From JBOGOC01 sp050747525 (GTDB lineage: Bacteria; Acidobacteriota; Polarisedimenticolia; JACPZX01; DASXTC01): a stretch of 64,000 nt of DNA. Both the position numbers and the translations under genes were made by a program. The notes beneath the pieces are model-generated. The model was not told where the DNA came from. It saw only the letters and a list, made by a program, of their open reading frames with translations, and ran no database searches. The DNA lies in contig JBOGOC010000002.1 in the NCBI GenBank assembly GCA_050747525.1, positions 1-64,000 of the forward strand. The letters run 5' to 3'. Positions 35,381 to 44,484 of this stretch are shown here, in pieces; within the stretch, counting starts at the first letter, position 1; every line of letters starts with the position of its first letter.

Positions 35381-37545
35381 CGAACCATCGGCGCGCCCTC
35401 GCGGCGCTCTCCCTGCTCGCACTGTCCCTGGCCGCATCGGGGGCCGGGCCGCTGCAGGCCCAGGTGAAGGACCATCGCTCGCTCAACTATCCGGCCATGC
35501 GGCCCTTCACCGTACCCCAGCCCGAGCGGGTCGAGCTGCCCAACGGCATGGTGCTCCTGCTTCTGGAGGACCACGAGCTGCCCCTGGTCGAGATCACCGC
35601 CCGCATCCGCACGGGCACCCGGCTGGATCCTCCCGCCAAGGTGGGCCTGGCCAACATCGTCGGGCAGGTGATGCGCACCGGCGGAACGAAGCGCATGAAC
35701 GGTGACCAGATCGACGACTTCCTGGAGTCCCGCGCGGCGCAGGTGGAAACCGGCGTGAACACCGACTCCGGGTTCGCATCCCTGTCCTGCCTCTCCCAGG
35801 ACTTCCCCGAGGTGGTCAAGGTGTTCGCGGAGATCCTGCGCGAGCCTGTCTTCGCCGACGAGAAGATCGCCATCGCCAAGACGGCCGTGCGCGCCGGGAT
35901 CGCGCGGAGAAACGACAACCCCCAGACCATCATCTTCCGTGAAGGGGCCAAGCTGCTGTACGGCGCCGACAGCCCGTACGCCGGGCAGCCGGAGTACGCC
36001 ACGCTCGACTCCATCACACGCGAGGATCTGGTGGCCTGGCACAAGACGTACGTCCAGCCCAACAGGATCCTCATGGGGGTCTCGGGCGACTTCAACGCCA
36101 AGGAGATGGCGGGCACCCTGCGGACCCTCTTCAAGGACTGGCCCAAGGGCCCTGCGGCCAAGGATCCGGAGCCCGGATTCCAGGCGGCCACCAAGCCGGG
36201 CCTCTACTACGTCCCGAAGGAGGACATGACCCAGTCGAACATCCTGCTGGGGCACATGGGCATCCGCAAGGACAACCCCGACTTCTTCGCGGTGGAGGTG
36301 CTCAACGAGGCCTTCGGCGGCTCCTTCTCGGCGCGGCTGTTCAGCAACGTGCGCTCCCGCAAGGGGCTGGCGTACTCGGTGAACGGCGGTGTGCGCAGCA
36401 ACTACGACTATCCCGGCGTCTTCCAGGCCTTCATGACCACCAAGACGGAGACCACGGCGGCGGGCATCGACGCGCTGATGGAGGAGATCGAGGGGATCGT
36501 GAAGAATCCGCCCTCCGAGGCCGAGGTGAAGAGGGCCAAGGAGTCGATCCTCAATTCGTTCGTCTTCAACTTCACCTCCACGTCGCAGATCCTCGACCAG
36601 CAGCTGCTGTACGCCTACTTCGGCTACCCGCCGGACTTCCTGGCGCGCTACCGGGAGAACATCGAGAAGGTCACCACGGCCGACGTGGCCCGCGTGGCGG
36701 CGAAGTACATCCACAAGGACCAGCTCATCACCCTCGTGGTGGGCCCCTCCAAGGGACACGACCGGCCGCTGGAGAGCTTCGGCAAAGTGGCCAGGGTGGA
36801 CATCACCATCCCGGAGCCGAAGGCGGCCGCGGCCCCGGCCGCGACGGCCGGCAACCTGGCCAAAGGGAAGGAAATCTGGGCGAAGGTCCCCGGAGGCCTG
36901 GGCGGCCCCGGCGCGGTGAGCGACGTGAAGGCCCTGCGCTTCTCCACGAACGCCACCGTCAAGACGCCCCAGGGAGAGCTGGCCCTGAAGATCGTGCAGA
37001 CCATGGCCTTCCCCGACAGGATGCGCCAGGAGCTCAACACTCCGATGGGACAGATGATCAGAGTGGTGGCGCCCGACGAGGCCTTCATGACCTCGCCCAT
37101 GGGAGTGCAGCCGATGCCCGACTCGCAGAAGGCCGACCTGATGAAGACGCTGCAGCGGCATCCCGTGATGCTGGCGCGCAATGACGCCGACACCGTCAAG
37201 GCGCAGCACGTCGGTCAGGAGGCGGTGGACGGGACTCCCACGGAGATCCTGGCTCTCACGGTCGGCGCTGACGCGATGCGTCTGTGGGTCGATCCGTCCA
37301 ACGGACGCATCCTGCGCCAGGGGTTCCGTGGCACCGGGCCCGCCGGCCCGGCCGACTTCGTGGCCACCTTCTCCGACTTCCGTCCGGCCGGCAGCCTGAC
37401 CCTGCCCTACAAGATCGTCGTGGCGGTCAACGGCGAGACTCAGCAGACCCTCCTCGTGGAGGAGGTCGCCGTCAATCCGGCGGTGGATGCCGCGCTGTTC
37501 GCCAAGCCTCCGGCGGCCGCGCAGCCGGCGGGTGAGGGGAAGTAG
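35377..37545 (+). CDS. Non-catalytic M16-like partner with C-terminal extension
   Basis: A 722-residue secreted protein (signal MTNHRRALAALSLLALSLAA). The M16 fold is clear (ELPNGMVLLLLEDHELPLVE, YVQPNRILMGVSGDFNAKEM, FNFTSTSQILDQQLLYAYFG), but the zinc-helix position reads GLANIVGQVMRTGG, with no H-x-x-E-H, so it should not be catalytic. It retains the R/Y substrate-binding segment of the second domain (SFSARLFSNVRSRKGLAYSV). After about residue 490 comes a ~230-residue extension (VKALRFSTNATVKTPQGELA, LALTVGADAMRLWVDPSNGR, PYKIVVAVNGETQQTLLVEE) that looks like a LolA/outer-membrane lipoprotein-sorting-type beta domain. It is ATGA-coupled to the catalytic subunit. Confidence 0.88.
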   Translation: MTNHRRALAALSLLALSLAASGAGPLQAQVKDHRSLNYPAMRPFTVPQPERVELPNGMVLLLLEDHELPLVEITARIRTGTRLDPPAKVGLANIVGQVMRTGGTKRMNGDQIDDFLESRAAQVETGVNTDSGFASLSCLSQDFPEVVKVFAEILREPVFADEKIAIAKTAVRAGIARRNDNPQTIIFREGAKLLYGADSPYAGQPEYATLDSITREDLVAWHKTYVQPNRILMGVSGDFNAKEMAGTLRTLFKDWPKGPAAKDPEPGFQAATKPGLYYVPKEDMTQSNILLGHMGIRKDNPDFFAVEVLNEAFGGSFSARLFSNVRSRKGLAYSVNGGVRSNYDYPGVFQAFMTTKTETTAAGIDALMEEIEGIVKNPPSEAEVKRAKESILNSFVFNFTSTSQILDQQLLYAYFGYPPDFLARYRENIEKVTTADVARVAAKYIHKDQLITLVVGPSKGHDRPLESFGKVARVDITIPEPKAAAAPAATAGNLAKGKEIWAKVPGGLGGPGAVSDVKALRFSTNATVKTPQGELALKIVQTMAFPDRMRQELNTPMGQMIRVVAPDEAFMTSPMGVQPMPDSQKADLMKTLQRHPVMLARNDADTVKAQHVGQEAVDGTPTEILALTVGADAMRLWVDPSNGRILRQGFRGTGPAGPADFVATFSDFRPAGSLTLPYKIVVAVNGETQQTLLVEEVAVNPAVDAALFAKPPAAAQPAGEGK

Positions 37546-37551
37546 AGACTC

Positions 37552-38532
37552 TTACCGGGCCGCGCGGATGAACGAATGTGTCCGGGCGGCCCGGTGGATC
37601 TCTTCGATGACGTCCAGGGGCATCAGCTCCGCGAGCAGCTCGTTCTCGCGGGACTGATCCGTGCCCGACACTGTGGTGTTGTCGGTGCAGATGGCCACCG
37701 GGACCCCTGCTTCCAGGAAGTCGTGGATCGAAGGGCGGTGTCCCCGCGGCACCGCGCCGGTCTGGTAGTTGGAGGTCATGCAGCACTCCACCAGGATCCG
37801 GTCCCGCGCCAGGCGCTTCATCAGCTCCCGATCTCTCACCGCCGAGCAGCCGTGCCCGATGCGGCCCACACCCAGCTCGTCCACCGCGTGCCAGATCATC
37901 GCGGGGGCTTCGTCCTCGCCCACGTGCGCGGTGAGGCCCAGCCCTCCCTTGCGCGCGATCTCGTAGGCCTCGGCGAACAACCGGGGGGGATTCCCCTTCT
38001 CGGCCCCGGCGATGTCGAACCCGATCACCCCGGTGTTGTGATGGAAGTCCTGGGACTCGGAGATCGCCTGGCGCGCCAGGATCTTGGCGATGTGCGGCCC
38101 GTGATGTCTCATGGCGATGATGATGAGCCCGACCTGAATGCCGGTTTCGGCGGCCGCGCGGTTCAGGCCGGTCAGCACCGACCGGATCGCCTGGCGCAGC
38201 GTCAGGCCGGCATAGGTGTGGATGATCGGTGAGTAGCGCAGCTCGAGAAGCGTGACCCCGTGCCCCGCCGCCTCCAGGGCGATGGCGCGCGTGACGTCCA
38301 CGATGTTCTCGTAGAACTGGGTGATCCACAGCGGGTAATGGAATTTGTCGAGATACTTGAGGAGCGACCCCTCCTCCTCGGCCTGGATCACCAGCAGGCG
38401 TTCCATCTCCTGGATGGTGGGGACCGGGTTGAGCTTGTGCTGCACCATCAGGTCCCATGTCACCTGGACCGGGATGGACCCGTCCACGTGCTGGTGCAGC
38501 TCGGTGCGGGGGTACGTCCCAGGTTTCGTCAT
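37552..38532 (-). CDS. Adenosine deaminase-like amidohydrolase
   Basis: A 326-residue enzyme of the adenosine/adenine deaminase family, starting at ATG 38532. Metal-site motifs are H-x-H at 13-15 (TELHQHVDGS), LTAHVGEDEAP, RIGHGCSAV and the terminal Asp motif ICTDNTTVSGT. These match the ADA family order, with SxDDP replaced by CTDNT. It would hydrolyse the 6-amino group of adenosine or a related purine in the cytoplasm. The Asp-Asn-Thr variant and the substitution around the substrate loop leave the exact substrate open. It is divergent from the large metallopeptidase gene across 52 bp, and its stop is 6 bp from that of the convergent M16 partner gene. Confidence 0.85.
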   Translation of the reverse strand: MTKPGTYPRTELHQHVDGSIPVQVTWDLMVQHKLNPVPTIQEMERLLVIQAEEEGSLLKYLDKFHYPLWITQFYENIVDVTRAIALEAAGHGVTLLELRYSPIIHTYAGLTLRQAIRSVLTGLNRAAAETGIQVGLIIIAMRHHGPHIAKILARQAISESQDFHHNTGVIGFDIAGAEKGNPPRLFAEAYEIARKGGLGLTAHVGEDEAPAMIWHAVDELGVGRIGHGCSAVRDRELMKRLARDRILVECCMTSNYQTGAVPRGHRPSIHDFLEAGVPVAICTDNTTVSGTDQSRENELLAELMPLDVIEEIHRAARTHSFIRAAR

Positions 38533-38584
38533 CTTCGGGATTCTGCCATACCGGGGGATAGCCAAAGGCGTATATTAAGGGACC

Positions 38585-41500
38585 ATGAGACTGCCCCCGC
38601 GCCGGATGGCTCTGCCGGTCGTCCTGGCCATGCTGTTCGTCCTGAAGGGCGGACCCGTGAGCGCCGTGCAGCCACCCCAGGACCGGTCTTCCGGGTGGCC
38701 GCCCGCCGAAGCCCTGGTCCGTCATCCGGAAGAGGTCACGGTCCCGCAGGACGAGCCGACCCAGCAGTCCCTCAGGGCCGGCCACGCGGGCCTGCGCACC
38801 CTCAAGCGGCAGCATCCGCTCTGGCAGGCCACCATCGATCCGCGCACCGGCGGCATCGACCGGGCCATCGGAAACGGGATCCCACTGTTCGATACGTCCG
38901 ACCCGGCTGAGGCCGCGCAGCGCTTCGTCACCGATCGGGGCGCGCTGTTCGCGCCGGGGCTCAGCGCGAACGGGGTGGAGCTGCGGTTCAACGAGCCCGC
39001 TTCGCGCCCGCTGGGCAACAGTGGGGCGCGGATGCTGTCGATGGACCTCTTCAAGGACGACCTGCCTGTTCTGGGGGCCGGGCTGAGGCTGGGGGTCCGC
39101 GCCGGGCGCGTGGTTCTCGTGAGCACCCGGGCCCTGGCACCGCCGAAGATATCTTCCGACTCGAAGCTGTCGCCGGACCAGGCTCTCGAAGCGGTTTCCC
39201 GGTACGCCGCGATGCCCCTGACGATGCACCGGGAAGGATCGCTGGCCTTCTACCCGGTCCCCCGCTCCCAGGGAGCGGTCCTCGTGCTGCGCCACCATCT
39301 GGTGCACGTGCTGTCGGTGCTTCCCGAGGGAGCCCCCGCCTACGAGGCGTACGTGGCCTGGGTGGATGCGCACGACGGAGAGGTGCTCGCCTTCTTCCCC
39401 GAGGCGCGTCACGTCTCGAGCTGCCAGAGCGACCCCGCGCAGGCGCACGGCCATGTCATCGGCGGGGTGCGCCCCAACCGAGCGGACGACCCCGAGCAGA
39501 TGCGCGAGATGCCCTTCGCGCTCGTCAACGTCAACGGCACGCTGGTGACGTCGGACCTCAACGGCCGGTTCCCCTGGCCCGGCGGCACCGTCAGCTCCAC
39601 GCTGGGGGGCACCTTCTTCGAGGCCCACTGCGACAACTGCGTCCTGCCCAACCAGCCCTCCCTGACCGGACTCCCTTCGGGGACGGTCGACTTCGGCTCC
39701 GGCGGGGCAAGCGGGCCCGCTCCGGTGACGGGCAACGGCACCTCGACCATCGCCGATCGCACGGCGTTCCATCACCTCCAGCTCACCCGCCTGTTCCTCA
39801 GCAAGTGGGACAACGACTTCTTCGACGAGATCGAGTCCTTCGTCAACATCGCCTCGACGTGCAACGCGTTCTCCAGCTCGGCGATGCTGGGCTTCTTCGC
39901 GTCGGGAGGCAACTGCCGCAACACGGGCGAGATCCGCGACGTGGTCAGCCACGAGCTGGGGCACACGTGGGACCGCTACGACGGCAACGACATCACCAAC
40001 GGCGGGATGAGCGAGTGGAAGGGAGACCTGCTGGCCCTGACCATCGGCGGCGACAGCTGCGTTGGCGAGTCGTTCCGCATCACCGGCGGTCCGACCAGCC
40101 AGTGCTCCGGCGTGCGCGACATGGATGAAGCGGCCCCCGGGCGCGCCGATCTTCCGCTCACGCCGGCGGTCTGTCCGACCTGCGCCACCCTCACCATCGC
40201 GGCGAACCCGTGCGGCGGGTCGGTCCATTGCCTCGGACAGATCTCGGGCCAGGCCAGCGTCCATCTGCTGGGGAACCTGCTCGCGGGAGCGGACGACATC
40301 ACGGGCGTCGCCCTCCCTGCGGGGAACCCCGCCTTCACCTCGGAGCAGTCCCGCTGGCTGCTCGAGCGTCTCCTCGTCGCGGGAGGGCCCCCGATGCAGG
40401 TGCTCAACCCGGCATCGGGGGGGGTGAGCGTCTACGACGCGATGGCGCTCATCGACGACGAGGACGGCAACCTGGCGAACGGCACGCCCCATGCCGCCTA
40501 CTACAACCCGGCGTTCAACCACCACGGCCTGGCCGAGGCGGTGCTCGTGCCCGACGCGCCCAACTGTGCGCCCCTGTCCGACCCGATCGTCACCTTCTCG
40601 CTGGAGCGGGAGGCCGGCACGGGGCTGCCGTCCGTTCATCTGGACTGGACGCCGGTGGGCGGCGCCACCACCTTCGACATCTACCGCAATACCCGCGCCG
40701 GTGACACCTTCCTCCCGCTGGCGCAGGGCGTGACGGCCGGTCCGTTCGTCGATGCCGGTGTCCGGCCGGGGGGCAGCTACCGGTACTGGGTCGCCGCGGT
40801 GCGTCCCACCGGATGCGCGGCCATCTCCCCAGGCGCCAACGTCGTCACCGTCATTCCAGGCGACCCCGATGTCCGGATCAGCACCGTGACCGCCTCCGAA
40901 GCATTCGGCGGCTCCGACGGCGACGGGCTGATCGAGCCGGGAGAGCAGGTCAGCCTGCAGGTCACGCTGCGCGAGGAACAGGGGATCGAGCCGGCCACGG
41001 GCGTGAGCGCCAGGTTGAGCGGAGTCGATCCGTTCGCTCCGGTGGTGACGCCGGGACCGATCGGCTTCGGCACCATCCCCGCCGGTGGGACGGCCCCGGG
41101 CGCCTCTGCGTTCAGGGTGAGGCTCAGCCCCACGCTGGCGTGCGGGGCCAGAGCCCACTTCAAGCTGGCCATCACCGGCGCGCAGGGGTGCTGGCAGGAC
41201 AGCTTCGACCTGACGCTCAGCTCGAGCGGGAGCTGCGCCGCCTTCGGCTCGGCCTTCGTCGAGATGGTGCCCGGCAGCGTCGCTCTGACGGGAGGTGGCG
41301 GGGACGCCGATTCCATCCCCGACAACTGCGAGCCGATGACCGTGACCTACCAGGTGCGCAATGCGGGCACGGTCGCGTCGGGTCCCGGGCAGGCGGCGGT
41401 CTCTTCGCCGCATCCGGGTCTGACGTTCTCTCCCCAGCCGATCTGCCCGTTCGCCACGCTGGGGCCGGGAGCGGTGACTGGATGCCAGTTCACGTTCAGC

Positions 41501-42535
41501 CTGGGCGGAGCCGCGCCCGCCGCCGGCATCCCGTTCACCATCACGGCCAATTCGGCCGGCAACGCAGCCCCGTCCGCGGCCACCACAGTCATCACGGCCG
41601 AGGCGAATCCTCCCGTGTACGGCACGCAGACCTTCGATTTCGAAGGGTCGCTGCAGGGGTGGACGTCGCTCAACTTCGCTGTCTCGAACGTGCGCGCGAA
41701 CGGCGGGCTCACCAGCGCCCACGCCGGCTCCGTCTCCCAGTCCAACATCTGCGGGAAGCTCACGTCGCCGCCGCTGCGGGTCGTCCCCGCAGCCCCTTCC
41801 ACCCTCTCGTTCTTCATGTACGCGCTCATCGAGCCGATCACCGATCAGTGGTACGACCGTGCCAACGTCCACGTGATCGACCTGGCCACAAACGTGCACA
41901 CCCTGATCTCTCCGACCTTGGGGCAGGCGTACAACGCGTTCGGCACCCCGCAGGGGGGTCTGTGCCACAACTCGAACGAGTCCGGCTGGGGCGGCCTGCT
42001 GGGAGGCTTCGGCCAGGTGACGTTCGACCTGGCTCCGTTCGCCGGGCGCACGATCCAGATCGAGATCAACTACGGCACCGATGAGGGGGACAATCGCGAG
42101 GGGATCTACGTGGACGACCTGTCCATCACCGGGGTCGCCCCGGGGACGGCCACTCCCGACGGCCAGTCCAACACCTGCCTGCTGCCCGAGGTGTCCGCGC
42201 CGCTGGCGGCCGTTCCGCTTGACGTGATCCGTTCGGTGAGCGACCTGTACGACTTCTCGTGGCAGGACCTCGGGGCCGGCTTCCAGTACAACCTGTACGC
42301 CGGATCGCTGACCTCGTTCTACAGTCACGGCACGTCGCAGCTTTCGTGCGGCGAGGTGGGGGCGGGAACATCGTGCGCCGCGGGAGGCTGCGCGCGCTCC
42401 CTGACCGGCGCCACGCTCCCGCCGGGCGATATCTATTTCGTGGTCACCGCCTCGGCCTTCGGGGCCGAAGGGACCTCGGGTTTCGCCAGCGGCGGCGCCG
42501 AGAGAGACCCGCTGCAGAACACCTGCACGCCCTAG
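38585..42535 (+). CDS. Large secreted zinc metallopeptidase with beta-domain tail
   Basis: A 1316-residue secreted protein. The signal peptide (MRLPPRRMALPVVLAMLFVL) is followed by a propeptide of FTP/PepSY type (PADEAAQRFVTDRG..., SPDQALEAVSRYA). The peptidase domain has H-E-L-G-H at His456-His460 (VVSHELGHTWDRYDGND) and a downstream Glu-rich helix (GGMSEWKGDLLALTIGGDSC) that could supply the third ligand, as in M36/thermolysin-like enzymes. From about 660 there are fibronectin-like domains (PSVHLDWTPVGGATTFDIYR), CARDB-like domains (PGEQVSLQVTLREEQGIEPA), a jelly-roll (QTFDFEGSLQGWTSLNFAVS) and another Fn3-like tail. A TATATT at 38571-38576 places a possible start point 1-2 bases before the ATG, so the mRNA may be leaderless. 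The last 4 bases overlap the convergent DUF3857 gene. Confidence 0.85.
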   Translation: MRLPPRRMALPVVLAMLFVLKGGPVSAVQPPQDRSSGWPPAEALVRHPEEVTVPQDEPTQQSLRAGHAGLRTLKRQHPLWQATIDPRTGGIDRAIGNGIPLFDTSDPAEAAQRFVTDRGALFAPGLSANGVELRFNEPASRPLGNSGARMLSMDLFKDDLPVLGAGLRLGVRAGRVVLVSTRALAPPKISSDSKLSPDQALEAVSRYAAMPLTMHREGSLAFYPVPRSQGAVLVLRHHLVHVLSVLPEGAPAYEAYVAWVDAHDGEVLAFFPEARHVSSCQSDPAQAHGHVIGGVRPNRADDPEQMREMPFALVNVNGTLVTSDLNGRFPWPGGTVSSTLGGTFFEAHCDNCVLPNQPSLTGLPSGTVDFGSGGASGPAPVTGNGTSTIADRTAFHHLQLTRLFLSKWDNDFFDEIESFVNIASTCNAFSSSAMLGFFASGGNCRNTGEIRDVVSHELGHTWDRYDGNDITNGGMSEWKGDLLALTIGGDSCVGESFRITGGPTSQCSGVRDMDEAAPGRADLPLTPAVCPTCATLTIAANPCGGSVHCLGQISGQASVHLLGNLLAGADDITGVALPAGNPAFTSEQSRWLLERLLVAGGPPMQVLNPASGGVSVYDAMALIDDEDGNLANGTPHAAYYNPAFNHHGLAEAVLVPDAPNCAPLSDPIVTFSLEREAGTGLPSVHLDWTPVGGATTFDIYRNTRAGDTFLPLAQGVTAGPFVDAGVRPGGSYRYWVAAVRPTGCAAISPGANVVTVIPGDPDVRISTVTASEAFGGSDGDGLIEPGEQVSLQVTLREEQGIEPATGVSARLSGVDPFAPVVTPGPIGFGTIPAGGTAPGASAFRVRLSPTLACGARAHFKLAITGAQGCWQDSFDLTLSSSGSCAAFGSAFVEMVPGSVALTGGGGDADSIPDNCEPMTVTYQVRNAGTVASGPGQAAVSSPHPGLTFSPQPICPFATLGPGAVTGCQFTFSLGGAAPAAGIPFTITANSAGNAAPSAATTVITAEANPPVYGTQTFDFEGSLQGWTSLNFAVSNVRANGGLTSAHAGSVSQSNICGKLTSPPLRVVPAAPSTLSFFMYALIEPITDQWYDRANVHVIDLATNVHTLISPTLGQAYNAFGTPQGGLCHNSNESGWGGLLGGFGQVTFDLAPFAGRTIQIEINYGTDEGDNREGIYVDDLSITGVAPGTATPDGQSNTCLLPEVSAPLAAVPLDVIRSVSDLYDFSWQDLGAGFQYNLYAGSLTSFYSHGTSQLSCGEVGAGTSCAAGGCARSLTGATLPPGDIYFVVTASAFGAEGTSGFASGGAERDPLQNTCTP

Positions 42536-44484
42536 GACCCGGCCGGCTTCTTCTCCAGGATGATCGTGGTGGCGTCGCCCCGCGCCACGTCGTCGAAGAA
42601 CCGCTTCATGGCGTCGTAGTCCTTCGTGTCGACCCGACCGGCGCGCATGGTGAGCTCCCGCACCATGACCACGCCGTCCCCCTCGCGCCTGATCTCCAGA
42701 CGGTAGGTCCCCGACGGGCCGCTCGCATCCACCGCCGTCATGGCCGACGTGACCTCCCATCCGGCGGGGATCGCGAGCCGCGTCTCCTCCGCCTCCCGGA
42801 ACCCTTCTTCCACCAGCATGGGGGTGCGGCGCGGGCCCGCGGGGAGCGTGGCGGCGCGCGTGGGCAGCAGGAAGCTCACCGGGATCATGCGCAGGACCGC
42901 CCCGCCCTGCGGCCCGGGGGCCTTCATCGAAAGCTCCGTCTCCATCCTCAGGGGAGCCTCGGGGGTCTCCGCGTTCTGCAGGTCCAGGCGTCCGACCTTC
43001 ACGTTCGGGAAGCGGGAGGTCAGGCGCCGCTCGAGATCCTCGCGTCTCTTTTCGCCGCGCACCTCGTCGTAGTGATGCCGCCACCCCACCGCGTACTGCC
43101 CCTCGTGGACGACCGTGGCCCTGGCCTGCAGCCTGTCCGCTTCGAAGGTCAGATCGATCCGGGAGGTGCGCGAGCTCAGCGCGGGATCCAGGCGAGGCAG
43201 CTCGATGAGGCCTCCGTGCTCCGGGTGCGCCAGGACACCGGAGGTCCCCTGCAGGTAGTACGGCAGGTCTCCCAGGGCCGTCATGCTGCTGGTGGGATCG
43301 AACAGGACGATCCGGCCCGCCTTGCCGGCATCGATCGCCGACGGGAGCGCCGACAGCTCTCCAGACGCACGTACCGCCACGATGGCGTGGTTGAAGGCGT
43401 TGACGCCCGGGAACGACTTGAGGACGAGGCCATCGTCCCGGGTGAGGACGAGGACCGGCCACGCCTCCACCCCGATCTCTTTCAGCAGCGCGATGGAGAG
43501 GATGGCCTTGTCTTCGCAGTCGCCGAACATGTTCCTGAGGATCTGCGGAGCGGGATGCGGCTCGGCGGTGCTGCGGCCCAGCGCCGTGTCGAGGTACCGC
43601 AGCGAGCGCGCGAAGCCCAGGACGGGGCCGACGGCGCCCAGCTCGGCGGCCTTCCGGCGCAGGACGTCATCCGACGCGACCTGGCTGGTGGCGATCCCCG
43701 CGTACCATCGTGCCACGCTCTCCCACGTGTCGAACTGGCGCGGGTCCGCCTTCTCGCTCCTGGGGGCGTAGGCCACGAGCACGCGGGGGACCAGATCGTC
43801 GTCCGGAACTCTCATCGGCTCATCGGGAAGCCCCGGGATGTCGCGCATCTCCCACACCAGGTACCCTTCGTCGTTGCGGGCCGGCGACAGATCGCCGGCA
43901 TTCAGCAGCTCGTGCCGCATCGTCCAGTCGGGAGGCGTCTTCACGCCGAAGCGCGACAGGAGCGTGGGTGCCCCTCCCCCGAACTCCCAGCTGGTCTGCA
44001 GCGCCTCGGGCCGTGACTTGGACACGTACTCCCAGGCCACCACGTCCCCCACCCGGGCGTCTTCGGGCCTGAACGCGTTGACCTTGTCCATGCTGAACTG
44101 GTAGGACGTGTCGGCGTCGATCTGGACGATGGCCTTCCGGTCGTAGGTGGTCGCCTCTCCGTCGGGCCGCACCTTCCAGCCTCCCACCAGCTTGAAGTCC
44201 TCTCCGATCCGCTGCCCGGCGAGGAGCGCCGCTCGACCGAGCCCTCCCTCACGATTGATGCGCACGGCGTTGCGGACCCGGGAGCGCGTCTCCGAACGCG
44301 TCACCTCCACCAGCACCTCCTCGAGCAGCACCACCACCTCGGCTTTCGAGGCGGCGGCCGGCAGCGAGAGCCGGCGCGTGGTCTCGAGCCACTCGGGAGG
44401 CTCGGCCGCCACGGCCCCCGACGCCATCAGGGCCGACGCCATCCACACGGCCACGACGAGCGCGCGCCTGCCGGCCGGTGTCAT
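42532..44484 (-). CDS. DUF3857/transglutaminase-like protein with intact triad
   Basis: A 650-residue secreted protein (signal MTPAGRRALVVAVWMASALM), starting at the ATG that overlaps the previous stop as ATGA. It has a DUF3857 beta domain (TRSRVRNAVRINREGGLGRA, DVVAWEYVSKSRPEALQTSW) followed by a transglutaminase-like core. The catalytic triad is visible as Cys323 (FGDCEDKA), His366 (AFNHAIVAV) and Asp396 (FDPTSS). A C-terminal DUF2569-like beta region follows (YAVGWRHHYDEVRGEKRRED, SAMTAVDASGPSGTYRLEI). It is the third of three paralogues in a coupled operon and the only one with the triad. Substrate unknown; a periplasmic or surface cross-linker or peptidase is the family expectation. Confidence 0.87.
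   Translation of the reverse strand: MTPAGRRALVVAVWMASALMASGAVAAEPPEWLETTRRLSLPAAASKAEVVVLLEEVLVEVTRSETRSRVRNAVRINREGGLGRAALLAGQRIGEDFKLVGGWKVRPDGEATTYDRKAIVQIDADTSYQFSMDKVNAFRPEDARVGDVVAWEYVSKSRPEALQTSWEFGGGAPTLLSRFGVKTPPDWTMRHELLNAGDLSPARNDEGYLVWEMRDIPGLPDEPMRVPDDDLVPRVLVAYAPRSEKADPRQFDTWESVARWYAGIATSQVASDDVLRRKAAELGAVGPVLGFARSLRYLDTALGRSTAEPHPAPQILRNMFGDCEDKAILSIALLKEIGVEAWPVLVLTRDDGLVLKSFPGVNAFNHAIVAVRASGELSALPSAIDAGKAGRIVLFDPTSSMTALGDLPYYLQGTSGVLAHPEHGGLIELPRLDPALSSRTSRIDLTFEADRLQARATVVHEGQYAVGWRHHYDEVRGEKRREDLERRLTSRFPNVKVGRLDLQNAETPEAPLRMETELSMKAPGPQGGAVLRMIPVSFLLPTRAATLPAGPRRTPMLVEEGFREAEETRLAIPAGWEVTSAMTAVDASGPSGTYRLEIRREGDGVVMVRELTMRAGRVDTKDYDAMKRFFDDVARGDATTIILEKKPAGS

Noticed and set aside
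33734..37209. Minus-strand frames of 567 and 674 codons opposite the M16 genes
   Set aside because: Composition is that of a shadow and the plus strand carries conserved M16 sequences throughout.
37472..43462. A 1996-codon open frame on the minus strand
   Set aside because: It runs antisense to, or in the wrong frame of, the deaminase, large metallopeptidase and DUF3857 genes. Its translation is low-complexity Arg/Gly/Pro/His text; it is a GC-rich shadow.
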